NCBI RefSeq assembly: GCF_001691565.1
Contig: NZ_MAYO01000001.1
Span: forward strand, 1 to 56,199
Source of the DNA: Microbacterium oleivorans
Lineage (GTDB): Bacteria > Actinomycetota > Actinomycetes > Actinomycetales > Microbacteriaceae
Length of the DNA stretch: 56,199 nt
Direction: 5' to 3'
Each line of letters starts with the position of its first letter. Position 1 is the stretch's first letter. A model generated the notes under the pieces. The model was given only the letters and a program-made list of their open reading frames with translations, had not been told where the DNA came from and made no database searches. Shown here in pieces: positions 1-7,951 of this stretch. The position numbers and the translations under genes are program-made.

Positions 1-183
1 GGCATGCGTGGAATCGAGAAGCTCCGGAGCCGCTGTTGACGTCCGCATGACAACGTAGATTCCCGCCTCGGAAGGAACTTTCGCCGCGGCGAGTTCGCCG
101 AAGGTCACAAACCCCTCGAACCCGGCCGCCTCGAGTCCGCGGCGATCCCACGACGCCGGCGCCGGCGGTTCGAGGATTGTCAC
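1..183 (-). CDS. GIY-YIG nuclease-like protein, N-terminal part (cut by window edge)
   Basis: The minus-strand reading frame starts at a GTG at 183, preceded by an AAAGGA ribosome-binding site, and is still open at base 1, so only the first 61 residues are present. It opens with [15 protein letters not shown] and reaches GIYVVMR, the shape of the first strand of GIY-YIG domains in short actinobacterial proteins. The second half of the domain, with the catalytic Arg and Glu, would lie outside the window, so activity cannot be judged. The family call rests on this one motif. Confidence 0.6.
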   Translation of the reverse strand, partial: MTILEPPAPASWDRRGLEAAGFEGFVTFGELAAAKVPSEAGIYVVMRTSTAAPELLDSTHA

Positions 184-304
184 TGGGCATCCTTTGCAGG
201 CGGAACCTTGACCAGATCAGCGACGTCTCGATCGAGCTTTCCCAGTTGGTACCGCACGAACGTCTCCCTGCCTGCCCCTGCGTGCTGCGGCGCCGGCACG
301 CGGC

Positions 305-811
305 TCATGGCTGCCGAGGGAGGACCGTGGGCAGAGCGCCGGTGCGTCCCGCAGCCATGACGGTCACCACACCGCCCTCCGGCGGCTCCACTGTCGCGAT
401 CCCATCGGCGTCCACGGTGAGGACGTAGCCAGCGACCACGGCGCGGCGGTAGCCATTGTCGAGGACCTCCTCGGGGGCATCCCCGTGACGGACTTGGTCG
501 GTGTCGATGTACTGGATCGGACGCGCCTGCCCCCTCACCCAGGGCTTCACCGGGCTTCTCCTGTTCAGCAGGGCCGCGAACTCGACGGACGGCTCCGCAT
601 CGAAGTACACCCGTCCGTCGTCGCGGCGCTCATGGCCGGTGACGTCGTAGACCGAGACGACCTGGTCCTTATAGACGCCCACGACGACGTCGCCGTAGCG
701 AGCGATCGCCTCGTCGTTGACGTCAGCCCACCAGCCCAGCGTCGCATCGTCCATGTCGCGATCACCCGACAGCACGTCGCGGTATGACTTCCGCAGATTG
801 ACGACGATCAT
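305..811 (-). CDS. hypothetical protein, 168 aa
   Basis: The start at 811 is chosen because AAGGAG lies 6 bases upstream; the longer open frame beyond it has no ribosome-binding site and runs through promoter sequence. The protein is acidic and soluble with no membrane segment. It has a beta-rich middle (GDVVVGVYKDQVVSVYDV, residues about 40-60) and a GGVVTVMAAG end. I do not recognise a family. It is transcribed away from the accessory cluster, and its upstream region carries closely spaced repeats (840-879) that look like operator half-sites. Confidence 0.6.
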   Translation of the reverse strand: MIVVNLRKSYRDVLSGDRDMDDATLGWWADVNDEAIARYGDVVVGVYKDQVVSVYDVTGHERRDDGRVYFDAEPSVEFAALLNRRSPVKPWVRGQARPIQYIDTDQVRHGDAPEEVLDNGYRRAVVAGYVLTVDADGIATVEPPEGGVVTVMAAGRTGALPTVLPRQP

Positions 812-839
812 GATTGCTCCTTCTTCGATGCTTGATGTG

Positions 840-879
840 GCATCTTCACTGATACGAAGATACCGCATCTTCGACTGAT
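840..879. repeat. operator-like repeats upstream of the 305-811 gene
   Basis: GCATCTTC-A-CTGAT at 840-853 is repeated as GCATCTTC-GA-CTGAT at 865-879. Between them GAAGATACC (856-864) is the inverted partner of GGCATCTTC (839-847) with one mismatch. The cluster sits 30-70 bases upstream of the start codon at 811 and between that gene and the divergent promoter at 929-957. The arrangement suggests a regulator-binding site; the regulator is unknown. Confidence 0.45.
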
Positions 880-928
880 GATGCGGGAATAGTGAAACCA
901 ATCCCGAGCCCTCGACCTTCGAGGCAGC

Positions 929-974
929 TTGACCGCGGGGGCGACTGTCGTTATAGTCATGAATGTCACATTCA
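929..974 (+). promoter_or_regulatory. Promoter with palindromic operator, copy O1
   Basis: TTGACC at 929-934, a 17-base spacer and TATAGT at 952-957 form a good sigma-70-type promoter. The perfect 15-bp palindrome TGAATGTCACATTCA occupies 960-974, so the expected start near 964 lies inside it, the classic place for a repressor. No protein start with a ribosome-binding site follows before the hairpin at 1144-1176, so the immediate product may be an untranslated RNA. Confidence 0.7.
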
Positions 975-1020
975 CTCATTAGGCGAGACCGAGGAGACCA
1001 CCACCCAGATTTCACCGACA

Positions 1021-1045
1021 GGGGAACCGCTCGCTGCCGTTCCCC
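1021..1045 (+). other. Hairpin in the putative leader RNA
   Basis: GGGGAAC (1021-1027) pairs with GTTCCCC (1039-1045) across an 11-base loop. It lies about 60 bases into the transcript expected from the operator promoter O1 and upstream of the stronger hairpin at 1144-1176. Confidence 0.35.
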
Positions 1046-1143
1046 CTCGCGGGACAGGCCCATGTCCGCGGCCTGACGGGCTGCGACATGCAACCGCCCG
1101 CACCCATGACGTCGACCGCCCTCCTCCCCCTCGGCCGACGTCG

Positions 1144-1176
1144 GCGGAGGCGGCGCCGTGACATCGCCGCCTCCGC
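1144..1176 (+). terminator. Strong hairpin, probable terminator ahead of promoter P1
   Basis: A perfect 12-bp inverted repeat, GCGGAGGCGGCG (1144-1155) against its complement (1165-1176), with a 9-base loop. It ends 8 bases before the P1 promoter box, so it would shield P1 from the upstream operator-controlled transcript. There is no long T run after it, so termination is inferred from strength and position. Confidence 0.55.
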
Positions 1177-1183
1177 CCCTCTC

Positions 1184-1216
1184 TGTCCGCGAATCACGCC
1201 AGCTGCGGCCTATACC
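1184..1216 (+). promoter_or_regulatory. Conserved element promoter P1 (TGTCCGCGAA-N17-TATACC)
   Basis: TGTCCGCGAA at 1184-1193 and TATACC at 1211-1216, exactly 17 bases apart, followed by GGAGGAA and the ATG at 1242. It is one of eight near-identical copies in the window. Confidence 0.8.
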
Positions 1217-1241
1217 CAGCACAGACCTCTGGAGGAAACCC

Positions 1242-2012
1242 ATGGACACCATTCCCACGCAGCCGACCGCGGACTGGCGCGAGTACTACGTCGACCCCCA
1301 CCCGGGCCTCAAGAGCACCGAGCGGATCCAGGAGACCTGCGGAGCGTGCTCCGGCACCGGCATCTACACCGCACCCACTCACATCACCGACGGTCTCGGT
1401 CGACCGTTCTGCTTCGCCTGCAAGGGAACCGGCGTCCACAGCCGGCTCGTCAGCAGCGCCCGCGCAACCGCTCGTGCCCACGCAAAGGCCCGCGCCGAGC
1501 ATGCCAACACGATGCGCGCTCTCGCCGCACGGCGCGCCACCTTCGAGCTCGCCCACCCCGGGCTGCGCGACCAGCTCACCGAGGCGCACCTGTCTGTGCG
1601 GGACGGGAATCCTCTTCGGGTACGGATCGGCCAGCTGCTGGACCGCCTCGAGGAGTACGCCGGCACCCTCGAGGAGGAAGAAGTCACCGAAGCGCTCGAG
1701 CTGCTCGACCAACTCGGGAAGGAGACGGCAGCCAGCCGCCCCGTTCCCACGGGACGAACGATCATCCGCGGCGAGATCCTCGCGACGAAGACGATCGACA
1801 CCAAGTGGGGCGTGACGGTGAAGATCCTCATCCAGGGCGTCGGGTGGCGCGTCTGGGGAAGTCGGCCCTCGGAGATCTCCACGGCCCGGCGTGGTGACGT
1901 CGTCGAGCTCACCGCCACCATTTCCGCCAGCGACGACGACCCCAGCTTCGGCTTCTACTCCCGTCCCTCGAAGGCGCACGTCATCGCGGCCGGGCTGCGT
2001 CGCAGCGCATGA
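1242..2012 (+). CDS. Two-zinc-finger protein (CxxCxGxG motifs), 256 aa
   Basis: Starts at ATG 1242 behind GGAGGAA and promoter P1. Residues 30-70 hold two DnaJ-type zinc-finger motifs, CGACSGTG and CFACKGTG, about 30 residues apart, enough for one zinc-binding finger pair. The middle is helical and charged (EEYAGTLEEEEVTEALELL). The last 90 residues look beta-rich (WGVTVKILIQGVGWRVWG then GDVVELTATI), compatible with an OB-like fold. It overlaps the next gene by 4 bases, so they are probably translationally coupled. The function is unknown; nucleic-acid binding is an inference from the finger and the OB-like end. Confidence 0.65.
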   Translation: MDTIPTQPTADWREYYVDPHPGLKSTERIQETCGACSGTGIYTAPTHITDGLGRPFCFACKGTGVHSRLVSSARATARAHAKARAEHANTMRALAARRATFELAHPGLRDQLTEAHLSVRDGNPLRVRIGQLLDRLEEYAGTLEEEEVTEALELLDQLGKETAASRPVPTGRTIIRGEILATKTIDTKWGVTVKILIQGVGWRVWGSRPSEISTARRGDVVELTATISASDDDPSFGFYSRPSKAHVIAAGLRRSA

Positions 2013-2464
2013 ACGGGAACGTCATGGCCGGACGCACGCTACTGACCATCTATCTGACCCCCGGCGAAGGAAACCCGCTTCCCCCGGAGCCGATCCTCGT
2101 GGGGAACCTCTACCTCGTGCACTCCGGGCTCGAGCAGCCCAGCCGGCTCATGGGGTTCAGCGCCCCCGGCCAGATCCCCATCGCTCTGTGGGCGCACGAA
2201 GCACTGAGCAGCCCAGAGAAGGCACGGGGACTCTACCCTCACTTCATCGTCCGCGGCCGCGTGCGCCGACACCCCCTCACCGTCGACACGATCACCGTGC
2301 GCGACACCAGCGAGCTCGTCCGAGTCGTCATCACCCACACGGGATCCGGGAAGCAGTACCAGCCCTACGTCGGCGACGACCGCGATCGCGCCCAACGAAT
2401 CGCCGATGCGTGGGGCAGCAACACCCACTACACCGCCGACGTCACACCTCTCCGCGACCAGTAG
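2009..2464 (+). CDS. hypothetical protein, 151 aa
   Basis: The ATG at 2009 overlaps the stop of the upstream gene (ATGA); an in-frame ATG at 2024 is an alternative start. The protein has no signal peptide or membrane helix and no motif I can name. Its conserved-looking core is VGNLYLVHSGLEQPSRL, followed by VRDTSELVRVVITHTGSG. Position and overlap place it in the P1 operon that leads to the DNA methyltransferase. Confidence 0.6.
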   Translation: MNGNVMAGRTLLTIYLTPGEGNPLPPEPILVGNLYLVHSGLEQPSRLMGFSAPGQIPIALWAHEALSSPEKARGLYPHFIVRGRVRRHPLTVDTITVRDTSELVRVVITHTGSGKQYQPYVGDDRDRAQRIADAWGSNTHYTADVTPLRDQ

Positions 2465-2477
2465 AAGGACCTACCCC

Positions 2478-2675
2478 ATGCGCTGCCTGATGTGCGAAGA
2501 ACCGGACATGATGTACGTCCCCTCCGACGACGTCGACGACGTCGGTCTCTACAGCTGCGGTGCATGCGGGTTCGAGATCGAAAGCCCTCTCGAGCGCCCC
2601 AGCCGGCCGCTCCCCCCAACAATCCACACGCCCCTGCATCGACGCGAGGTCCGCGCTCGAGGACGTGCCGCATGA
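2478..2675 (+). CDS. Small zinc-ribbon protein, 65 aa
   Basis: Starts at ATG 2478 behind AGAAGGA. The N-terminal half has two Cys pairs, CLMC (residues 3-6) and CGAC (about 28-31), the spacing of a small zinc ribbon; the C-terminal half is Arg/Pro-rich. Its stop overlaps the methyltransferase start by ATGA, suggesting coupled translation. The specific role is unknown. Confidence 0.55.
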   Translation: MRCLMCEEPDMMYVPSDDVDDVGLYSCGACGFEIESPLERPSRPLPPTIHTPLHRREVRARGRAA

Positions 2676-4531
2676 CTCCGCGTCTTCACACCAGCGAAGT
2701 CACCATGTCGGACTACTACTGCGGCGCCGGGGGCTCGTCGACGGGAGCCGTCGCACTTGGCGTCACCGTCAAGATGGCCGTCAACCACTGGGATCTCGCA
2801 ATCGAGACCCATTGGACGAACCACCCCCGCACCGACCACGACAAGGCCGACATCAACAAGGCCGACCCCGCCCGCTACCCGCGCACCACGATCGGGTGGT
2901 TCTCCCCAGAGTGCACATACTGGTCCTCCGCCCGCGGAGAGAAGCTCCCCGACGGCCAACTCGCATGGGACTTCTTCGGCGACAGCCTCCCCAACGAAGC
3001 CGCCGACCGGTCCCGGATGGGGATGTGGGACGTGCCCCGCTTCACAGCGCACCACCAGTACGAGATCGTCATCGTCGAAAACGTGCCGCGCGTCGTCAAG
3101 GGCGTCCAATGGCAGCCGTGGCTGCGCAGCATGCACGAGCTCGGCTACCTCCACGAGGTGATCTGGCTCAACAGCATGCACGCCGGCTCCGCCGGACCCG
3201 CCGCGCCGCAGTCCCGCGACCGCGTCTACATCGTGTTCTGGAAGACCGGCAACCACCGCCCCGACTTCGACAAGTGGCTCCGGCCAGAGGCAACTTGCCC
3301 CGAGCACGGGCTGATCCGCTCCGCCCAGGTGTTCAAGCCGAAAGGCTCCCCCATGAAGACCTACGGCGCGCAGTACACGCTCCGCTGCCCGCACACCTCG
3401 TGCAACACCGAAGTGTTCCCCGCCGTCGCCGGCGCCGACACGATCATCGACTGGTCGCGCCGCGGCATCCGCATCGGAGACCGGAAGTCGCTCGGCATGC
3501 GCGAGCTCGAGCACAAGACGATGCTCCGCACCTTCCACGGCGTACGCCGACACTGGGCGCCGCTGGTCATCGAAGCCGCCGGCAACACCTACGACGCAAC
3601 CAGCCCCCGACACCCGCAGCACGGCGATCCCGACGCCTACTACCGAGCCTGGCCCGCAGACGAGCCGCTGCGCACCCTGCACACGTCCACGTCGAAAGGA
3701 CTGATCGTGCGCGGCGAGGGCAACACCACACCGGCACGCGCAGTCGAGCAGCCGATCGGAGCGATCACCGCAGCCGGATCGCAATTCCTCGCCACACCCC
3801 CACTCGTGATGCGCAACATGACCGCGCGGGGAGACCAAGGGCAGATGTCCAAGCCCGTCAGCGAACCCATCGGTGCGCTCACCGCCTCCTCGACCCACTC
3901 CCTCCTCGTCCCGGTGGAAGGACGCGACGGGAAGACAGCCCGCCCCGCGAACGAGCCAATGCGCACCCAGTCGACCCGGAACGAGACGGGGCTACTGGTG
4001 CCCCTGCGCACCCATGGCACCGCAGCGCCGACGTCAGAGCCGATGAAGACGGTCGTCGCCGGCACCGTCTCTCAGGCACTTGTCGTCCCGCTGCGCAACC
4101 ACGGCACCGCGAAGACCCCCGCCTCACCGGTCGACACGATCGCAGCATCCGGGAACCACCACGCCCTCGTCATGCGCAACAACGGCGGCGGTGAGAGCGG
4201 CTGGCAGTCCGTCCCCGTGCAAGAACCCCTCGCGACGCTGACGACCGCAGGGCACCAGTCCCTCCTTGAGGCCGCTCCGTTGCCGGCGCCGACAGCAACG
4301 CTGACCGATGACGAGATCTGGCAGATGGTCTATGACGCCGAGTTCCGCATGCTCGAACCCGACGAGATCAAGAGAGGAATGGCCTTCTCAACCGACTACG
4401 TCCTGCTCGGCAACAAGCGGGAGCAGGTCCGCATGGCAGGCAACGCCGTCACCCCGAACGCTGCGCGTGACCTCATCGCCGCCTGCGTCGAGTCGCTGGG
4501 ATACGACATGGGCTGGGCTCTCGCCGCCTGA
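2672..4531 (+). CDS. DNA cytosine-C5 methyltransferase with internal repeat block
   Basis: A 619-residue phage/plasmid-type cytosine-5 methyltransferase that uses SAM to methylate DNA. Visible motifs are YYCGAGGSSTG (SAM loop, residues 15-25), PECTYWS with catalytic Cys 81 (PEC in place of the usual PCQ), IVENVP (136-139), PQSRDRVY, and QVRMAGNAVTP near the C-terminus. A CPEH...CPHTSC segment (about 210-250) could bind zinc. Residues about 330-535 contain seven degenerate units of the type xEPxxTxTxxxxxxLLV, where a target-recognition domain would be. The start at 2672 overlaps the upstream stop; ATG 2705 (MSDYYCG) is an alternative. No partner restriction enzyme is adjacent, so self-protection or anti-restriction is likely. 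Confidence 0.88.
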   Translation: MTPRLHTSEVTMSDYYCGAGGSSTGAVALGVTVKMAVNHWDLAIETHWTNHPRTDHDKADINKADPARYPRTTIGWFSPECTYWSSARGEKLPDGQLAWDFFGDSLPNEAADRSRMGMWDVPRFTAHHQYEIVIVENVPRVVKGVQWQPWLRSMHELGYLHEVIWLNSMHAGSAGPAAPQSRDRVYIVFWKTGNHRPDFDKWLRPEATCPEHGLIRSAQVFKPKGSPMKTYGAQYTLRCPHTSCNTEVFPAVAGADTIIDWSRRGIRIGDRKSLGMRELEHKTMLRTFHGVRRHWAPLVIEAAGNTYDATSPRHPQHGDPDAYYRAWPADEPLRTLHTSTSKGLIVRGEGNTTPARAVEQPIGAITAAGSQFLATPPLVMRNMTARGDQGQMSKPVSEPIGALTASSTHSLLVPVEGRDGKTARPANEPMRTQSTRNETGLLVPLRTHGTAAPTSEPMKTVVAGTVSQALVVPLRNHGTAKTPASPVDTIAASGNHHALVMRNNGGGESGWQSVPVQEPLATLTTAGHQSLLEAAPLPAPTATLTDDEIWQMVYDAEFRMLEPDEIKRGMAFSTDYVLLGNKREQVRMAGNAVTPNAARDLIAACVESLGYDMGWALAA

Positions 4532-4545
4532 GACGAGTACTCAAG

Positions 4546-4578
4546 TGTCCGCGAAGACCGAGGCAGCCGACCTATACC
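4546..4578 (+). promoter_or_regulatory. Conserved element promoter P2 (TGTCCGCGAA-N17-TATACC)
   Basis: TGTCCGCGAA at 4546-4555 and TATACC at 4573-4578, spacer 17. It follows the methyltransferase stop by 15 bases and stands directly upstream of the operator-controlled promoter at 4599-4645, so the downstream genes have two promoters of different class. Confidence 0.75.
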
Positions 4579-4598
4579 TGCACAGGCCCGATCCGGGG

Positions 4599-4645
4599 TT
4601 CCACCTCTGATCAGCCGGGTGTATTGTCCGTAAATGTCACATTCA
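4599..4645 (+). promoter_or_regulatory. Promoter with palindromic operator, copy O2
   Basis: TTCCAC at 4599-4604, 17-base spacer, TATTGT at 4622-4627, then TAAATGTCACATTCA at 4631-4645, one mismatch from the 15-bp palindrome. The -35 box is weaker than in the other copies. It leads to the ribosome-binding site AGAGGAG and the ATG at 4666. Confidence 0.65.
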
Positions 4646-4665
4646 TCTATCAGAGGAGAGTCATC

Positions 4666-4968
4666 ATGACTATCGCGCCGACCATGGAAACCCGACAGGG
4701 TTCCGAGGTCACCATCACAGGGACCGTCCGCAGCCCGCTGATGCTCGTCCGGCGGATCTCCGACCGCCAAGCTCGAATCAGCTTCCGCGTCGACGGAGAG
4801 GATGGCCCGTACAACGTCCACACGACCGGGTCCCGCGCCGAACTGCTGCGCCTCACCCTCCACAAGGGTGACCGGGTCACCGTGCACGCACCCTGCACGA
4901 CGATCTGCCACCCCCATCAGACAATCCCCGACCTCGAGGCGGACGGCGTTGAACTCCACTTCTGGTGA
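4666..4968 (+). CDS. Small OB-fold-like protein, 100 aa
   Basis: The start at 4666 is fixed by AGAGGAG 9 bases upstream and by the operator just before it; a longer frame would translate the operator itself. The sequence alternates strands and ends with GDRVTVHA, and the strand after VTITGTVRSP fits a short OB-type barrel as in single-strand DNA-binding or RNA-binding proteins. No aromatic DNA-binding signature can be pointed to, so the fold is a guess. It is the first gene downstream of O2, so repression by the shared operator factor is expected. Confidence 0.55.
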   Translation: MTIAPTMETRQGSEVTITGTVRSPLMLVRRISDRQARISFRVDGEDGPYNVHTTGSRAELLRLTLHKGDRVTVHAPCTTICHPHQTIPDLEADGVELHFW

Positions 4969-5035
4969 GCCGGCACCCACGGCGCATCAGGATGGGAATC
5001 TGATGACTCCGCCGAGCGCAACAGAGGAACCAGCC

Positions 5036-5257
5036 ATGACGAACACGTTCCACATCAACGGCAAGGACGTCGATGTCACCGATGTCGCCGCAGTGCAGGC
5101 ACTCACGCCCGACGAGTACCGCGAGCTGCTCGAGTTGGCCCTGCAGGACCAGGCACCCTCCGGCGACGCGATTGTCGGGTTGCACCAGGAGCAGCCACCC
5201 GCCGGCACCGGGTTCATCATCGCCAACCCGCCTGCAGACAGTGATCGCGATGGCTGA
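5036..5257 (+). CDS. hypothetical acidic protein, 73 aa
   Basis: ATG 5036 is preferred over ATG 5003 because GAGGAACC lies just upstream of it. The small acidic protein contains LTPDEYRELLELALQDQ, a likely amphipathic helix, and a Pro/Gly-rich end. It overlaps the next gene by 8 bases. No family was recognised. Confidence 0.5.
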   Translation: MTNTFHINGKDVDVTDVAAVQALTPDEYRELLELALQDQAPSGDAIVGLHQEQPPAGTGFIIANPPADSDRDG

Positions 5258-5504
5258 TCCACTCGCCGCCCTGAGAAACAGTTTCCGAACGATCGTCGCC
5301 ACGGTCACCGCACGGCTCCGACGTCGAGGCATTGCCGCGCGGGAACCCGCACATTCCGATGGTCCGAGATCCGACGTCTGGCATCGGGCGTTCTCGCACG
5401 CGCTGCAGGCAGGTCTCTCCACGATGAGCGCCCGAGACTTCGCCGACCATTACGAGGCACGCCTCGAGGGCGGACCGCGCACCGAGAATCGCCCAAGGAC
5501 CTGA
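5250..5504 (+). CDS. hypothetical basic protein, 84 aa
   Basis: ATG 5250 overlaps the end of the preceding gene. The protein is Arg-rich (VTARLRRRGIAAREP) with a C-terminal helix (MSARDFADHYEARLEGG). It could bind nucleic acid, but nothing specific supports that. It is the last gene of the short O2/P2 operon, which ends at the hairpin 5549-5580. Confidence 0.5.
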   Translation: MADPLAALRNSFRTIVATVTARLRRRGIAAREPAHSDGPRSDVWHRAFSHALQAGLSTMSARDFADHYEARLEGGPRTENRPRT

Positions 5505-5548
5505 TGCACCTGTCTGAGCAACCAACCGATCTAACGAATCCCCTCCCA

Positions 5549-5580
5549 AACGGGCTCCGGTGACCACGCCGGGGCCCGTT
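5549..5580 (+). terminator. Hairpin terminator between operons
   Basis: AACGGGCTCCGG (5549-5560) pairs with CCGGGGCCCGTT (5569-5580), one mismatch in 12, with an 8-base loop, followed by TCTCGTTG. It lies after the 5250-5504 gene and only 5 bases before promoter P3, matching the hairpin-then-promoter layout seen at P1. Confidence 0.65.
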
Positions 5581-5585
5581 CTCGT

Positions 5586-5618
5586 TGTCCGCGAAGCCCG
5601 GCGGAGTCGGCCTATACC
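5586..5618 (+). promoter_or_regulatory. Conserved element promoter P3 (TGTCCGCGAA-N17-TATACC)
   Basis: TGTCCGCGAA at 5586-5595, TATACC at 5613-5618, spacer 17. It is followed by GGGGAGG and the ATG at 5644. Confidence 0.8.
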
Positions 5619-5643
5619 CAGCAGACATCCCTGGGGAGGGCAC

Positions 5644-7047
5644 ATGTGCGAGGACATCGACCACGGTGGGCGTCGCTGCCCATCGTCGACAGCGGACGGG
5701 CAGCGACGCCGGCGTGCCAACCAGCGTGCCGCAGCTGCCGACGATCAGGTGCGCGCATTCATCGGAGCGACACCGTTCCGCCCCGAGTCGGTCGACCTGA
5801 TGCGGATGAGCTCACGGCCCACCTACTACGACACCGACGAGTGGATCGAGTACGACGAGACACTGCGCGCGTCAGCAGAACGGCACGGGATCGAGATCTC
5901 CGAAGCTGATCACGCGGACGGCCTCTGGGAGGGCGAGTCGGAGCCCGCCGGCGCCTACATCGTGCACGCGGAGAGCTTTGAGCAGATCACGTCCTGGGCC
6001 AGCGAGATCGCCGGCCGTTACAACCAGGACAGCGTCATGGCCGGCTACTACGACCCAGAAGGCCCCGACCGGGTTTACACCTTCCCTGCCAGCGGCGACG
6101 AACAGAGCCGCGTCCAAGACACCCTCGAGATCCTCCGCGACGCCGGCGTATCCGGCGGGCGACTCTATGACGGCAAGCTCGAGATCGCGGAACCAGGCGA
6201 GTACCCGCTGCCACCCGCCGCAGTGAACGCGATCGCTTCACGCTTGGGCGTTGCGCCCAGCTTCGCTCGAGCGCGCGTCGCGTTCATCGAAGGAGACGCG
6301 CGCTACCTGCAGCACACCCCCATCAAGGAGATCCAGTCCCTCCGCGAGAGGTACGCCGATGCGCACGGGCTCCCCCGCCGACGCGGCATCCCCCACCTGA
6401 CCGAGATCGACGACATCGCAGCCGCACGCGCCTACGACGCCGCACCTCACGAACCGAACCACCCGCGAGTGGCGCGCTCCTACCGCACCTTCCGGCAGCA
6501 CATCGCCGCGCAGTGGGACATGCTCACCGACGCTGGCTACCGGTTCGAGCCCTGGCACGGTGAGAGCGAACAGCCCTATGCCGACTCCGCGGCGATGCTG
6601 CGAGATCTGCGCGAGAACAAGCACCTGTTCTACTTCCGCACCGACGTCTCCCAACACACCGAGGGTGCCCTGCCACCCGACCACCCGATGGCCACAACGG
6701 TCACCGTCACTCTTCCCTCTGGCGAGCGTTCACCGATGGTCGCCAACGACGTCTTCCGCGCAGTCCACGACGCGCTCGCCCACAGCGAAGGTCACCAGTT
6801 CGGGCCCTACGGCGAGAAACGAGCCTGGTGGACCCACCGCTCGTGCCTGCCCCGCGACGCTCGCCTCGCCCTGTGGTGCGAGACCCGGGCCCAGAACTGC
6901 TGGACCAACGCCGGGCCTCACATGGTGGCCGACGCCCCCGATGGTGAGCTCCGCTTGAAGCGACGCGGTGAGGACGGCTGGGAACCCGTAAACCGCAGAC
7001 CCTATGCGCAGCAGAAGTGCGTCCGCGTCCCCAGCGCTCTGACCTGA
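5644..7047 (+). CDS. phage/plasmid-type protein of unknown function, 467 aa
   Basis: Starts at ATG 5644 behind GGGGAGG and promoter P3. The N-terminus has a small CEDIDHGGRRC motif, a Cys/His pattern often seen at the start of actinobacterial phage and plasmid proteins. The C-terminal part contains VFRAVHDALAHSEG and then HQFGPYGEKRAWWTHR, a His/Asp/Glu-rich conserved block that I recognise from uncharacterised actinophage proteins; the clustered acidic and His residues suggest metal binding or an enzyme. The function is unknown. It is the only gene of the P3 transcript before the convergent gene at 7068. Confidence 0.6.
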   Translation: MCEDIDHGGRRCPSSTADGQRRRRANQRAAAADDQVRAFIGATPFRPESVDLMRMSSRPTYYDTDEWIEYDETLRASAERHGIEISEADHADGLWEGESEPAGAYIVHAESFEQITSWASEIAGRYNQDSVMAGYYDPEGPDRVYTFPASGDEQSRVQDTLEILRDAGVSGGRLYDGKLEIAEPGEYPLPPAAVNAIASRLGVAPSFARARVAFIEGDARYLQHTPIKEIQSLRERYADAHGLPRRRGIPHLTEIDDIAAARAYDAAPHEPNHPRVARSYRTFRQHIAAQWDMLTDAGYRFEPWHGESEQPYADSAAMLRDLRENKHLFYFRTDVSQHTEGALPPDHPMATTVTVTLPSGERSPMVANDVFRAVHDALAHSEGHQFGPYGEKRAWWTHRSCLPRDARLALWCETRAQNCWTNAGPHMVADAPDGELRLKRRGEDGWEPVNRRPYAQQKCVRVPSALT

Positions 7048-7067
7048 CCCGCGCCTCCGAGGCAGCC

Positions 7068-7805
7068 CTACAAGGCGGGCGGCTCCGCGTCGACGGACGA
7101 AGGCTCCCCCACGAAGTCCAGGAACCGGCGTCCCTTCTGATGCGTGCGAGGGGAGAAGACGCCGTCCGCCGACATCGTCGTGGTGAGAGGGATGTAGGCG
7201 AGGCCTGCACGGTCCAGATCCGCCGCAGCCTGATCAACCGGTGCGGACCATTCAGCCTGCGGAGCCCCGAACGCGCTTGCGAGGGGGGTCTTCACCCCGG
7301 CCATGTAGATGTTGGAGTGCTGCTCGTACAGGCCGTGCGCTTCCAGCCATCCCTTGGGGTCGGTGAAGTACTGCAGCAAGAACACATGCAGCTCACTGAA
7401 CTCGTCGACGAGGCGGGTGAATTGCTCCCGCTCGCTCTCAGAGAACGGTGCCCAACTGCCGCCGTTGACGGCCGCGGACGCGAGCCGGCGCCGCTTGGTT
7501 TGGCTGGCTGTCTCGGCAGCTGCCCGCTGCGCGCGCGTGATCGCAGCGAGGAACTCGTCGGAGCCCAGAACGTCCTCCACGGTGAGACTGTCATCGAGGC
7601 GGCTGAGCGCCTCCGTGAGGGCGTACGCGACCTGCATGTTGAAGTCGTGTTGCCGGGCGGCCTGACGGGTATCGAGTGCGTGAGCGACAGCTTCCGCGGC
7701 GATCGACCCCACCAGCGGGATAGCCCCGAGGGCGGCCTTGCCCGCAAACGCGAGGGCGTCTTCGGAAGGCTCGTGCGGGGGGACAGCGGAAACCAGGTCG
7801 CTCAT
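7068..7805 (-). CDS. hypothetical protein with hydrophobic N-terminal helix, 245 aa
   Basis: Start chosen at ATG 7805 (MSDLVSAV); upstream of it lie the O3 operator and P4 promoter of the divergent gene. Residues 22-45 (GKAALGAIPLVGSIAAEAVA) form one hydrophobic, Gly/Ala-rich helix resembling the N-termini of some membrane-associated or defence-linked proteins. The rest is helical and charged. There is no catalytic motif. It converges on the 5644-7047 gene with a 20-base gap. Confidence 0.55.
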   Translation of the reverse strand: MSDLVSAVPPHEPSEDALAFAGKAALGAIPLVGSIAAEAVAHALDTRQAARQHDFNMQVAYALTEALSRLDDSLTVEDVLGSDEFLAAITRAQRAAAETASQTKRRRLASAAVNGGSWAPFSESEREQFTRLVDEFSELHVFLLQYFTDPKGWLEAHGLYEQHSNIYMAGVKTPLASAFGAPQAEWSAPVDQAAADLDRAGLAYIPLTTTMSADGVFSPRTHQKGRRFLDFVGEPSSVDAEPPAL

Positions 7806-7852
7806 CCGTCCATCATGCCGAGTCGCGTCAACAGCAGACAGCAGCAGCGAGG

Positions 7853-7899
7853 TTGACGGCTGGAGATCCCTTCTCCTATGGTTGTGAATGTCACATTCA
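7853..7899 (+). promoter_or_regulatory. Promoter with palindromic operator, copy O3
   Basis: TTGACG at 7853-7858, 18-base spacer, TATGGT at 7877-7882 and the perfect palindrome TGAATGTCACATTCA at 7885-7899. It extends to 17 bp with flanking G and C (7884-7900). Promoter P4 follows 53 bases downstream, so the HNH gene has tandem promoters of both classes. Confidence 0.72.
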
Positions 7900-7951
7900 C
7901 GTAAGCGAGCCTCGACGAGCAGTCGCCACTCGGCGGCGCGGACGGGAGCTC

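Noticed and set aside
305..1258. A 317-aa minus-strand frame covering 305-1258
   Set aside because: Only the part from ATG 811 has an RBS and protein-like composition; the rest runs through operator O1 and promoter P1 and is Arg/Gly-rich shadow.
2549..3898. Long minus-strand frame of 449 aa inside the methyltransferase
   Set aside because: It is a shadow of the GC-rich coding frame: Arg/Gly/Ala/Val-rich, no RBS and no motif, and the opposite strand has all methyltransferase motifs.
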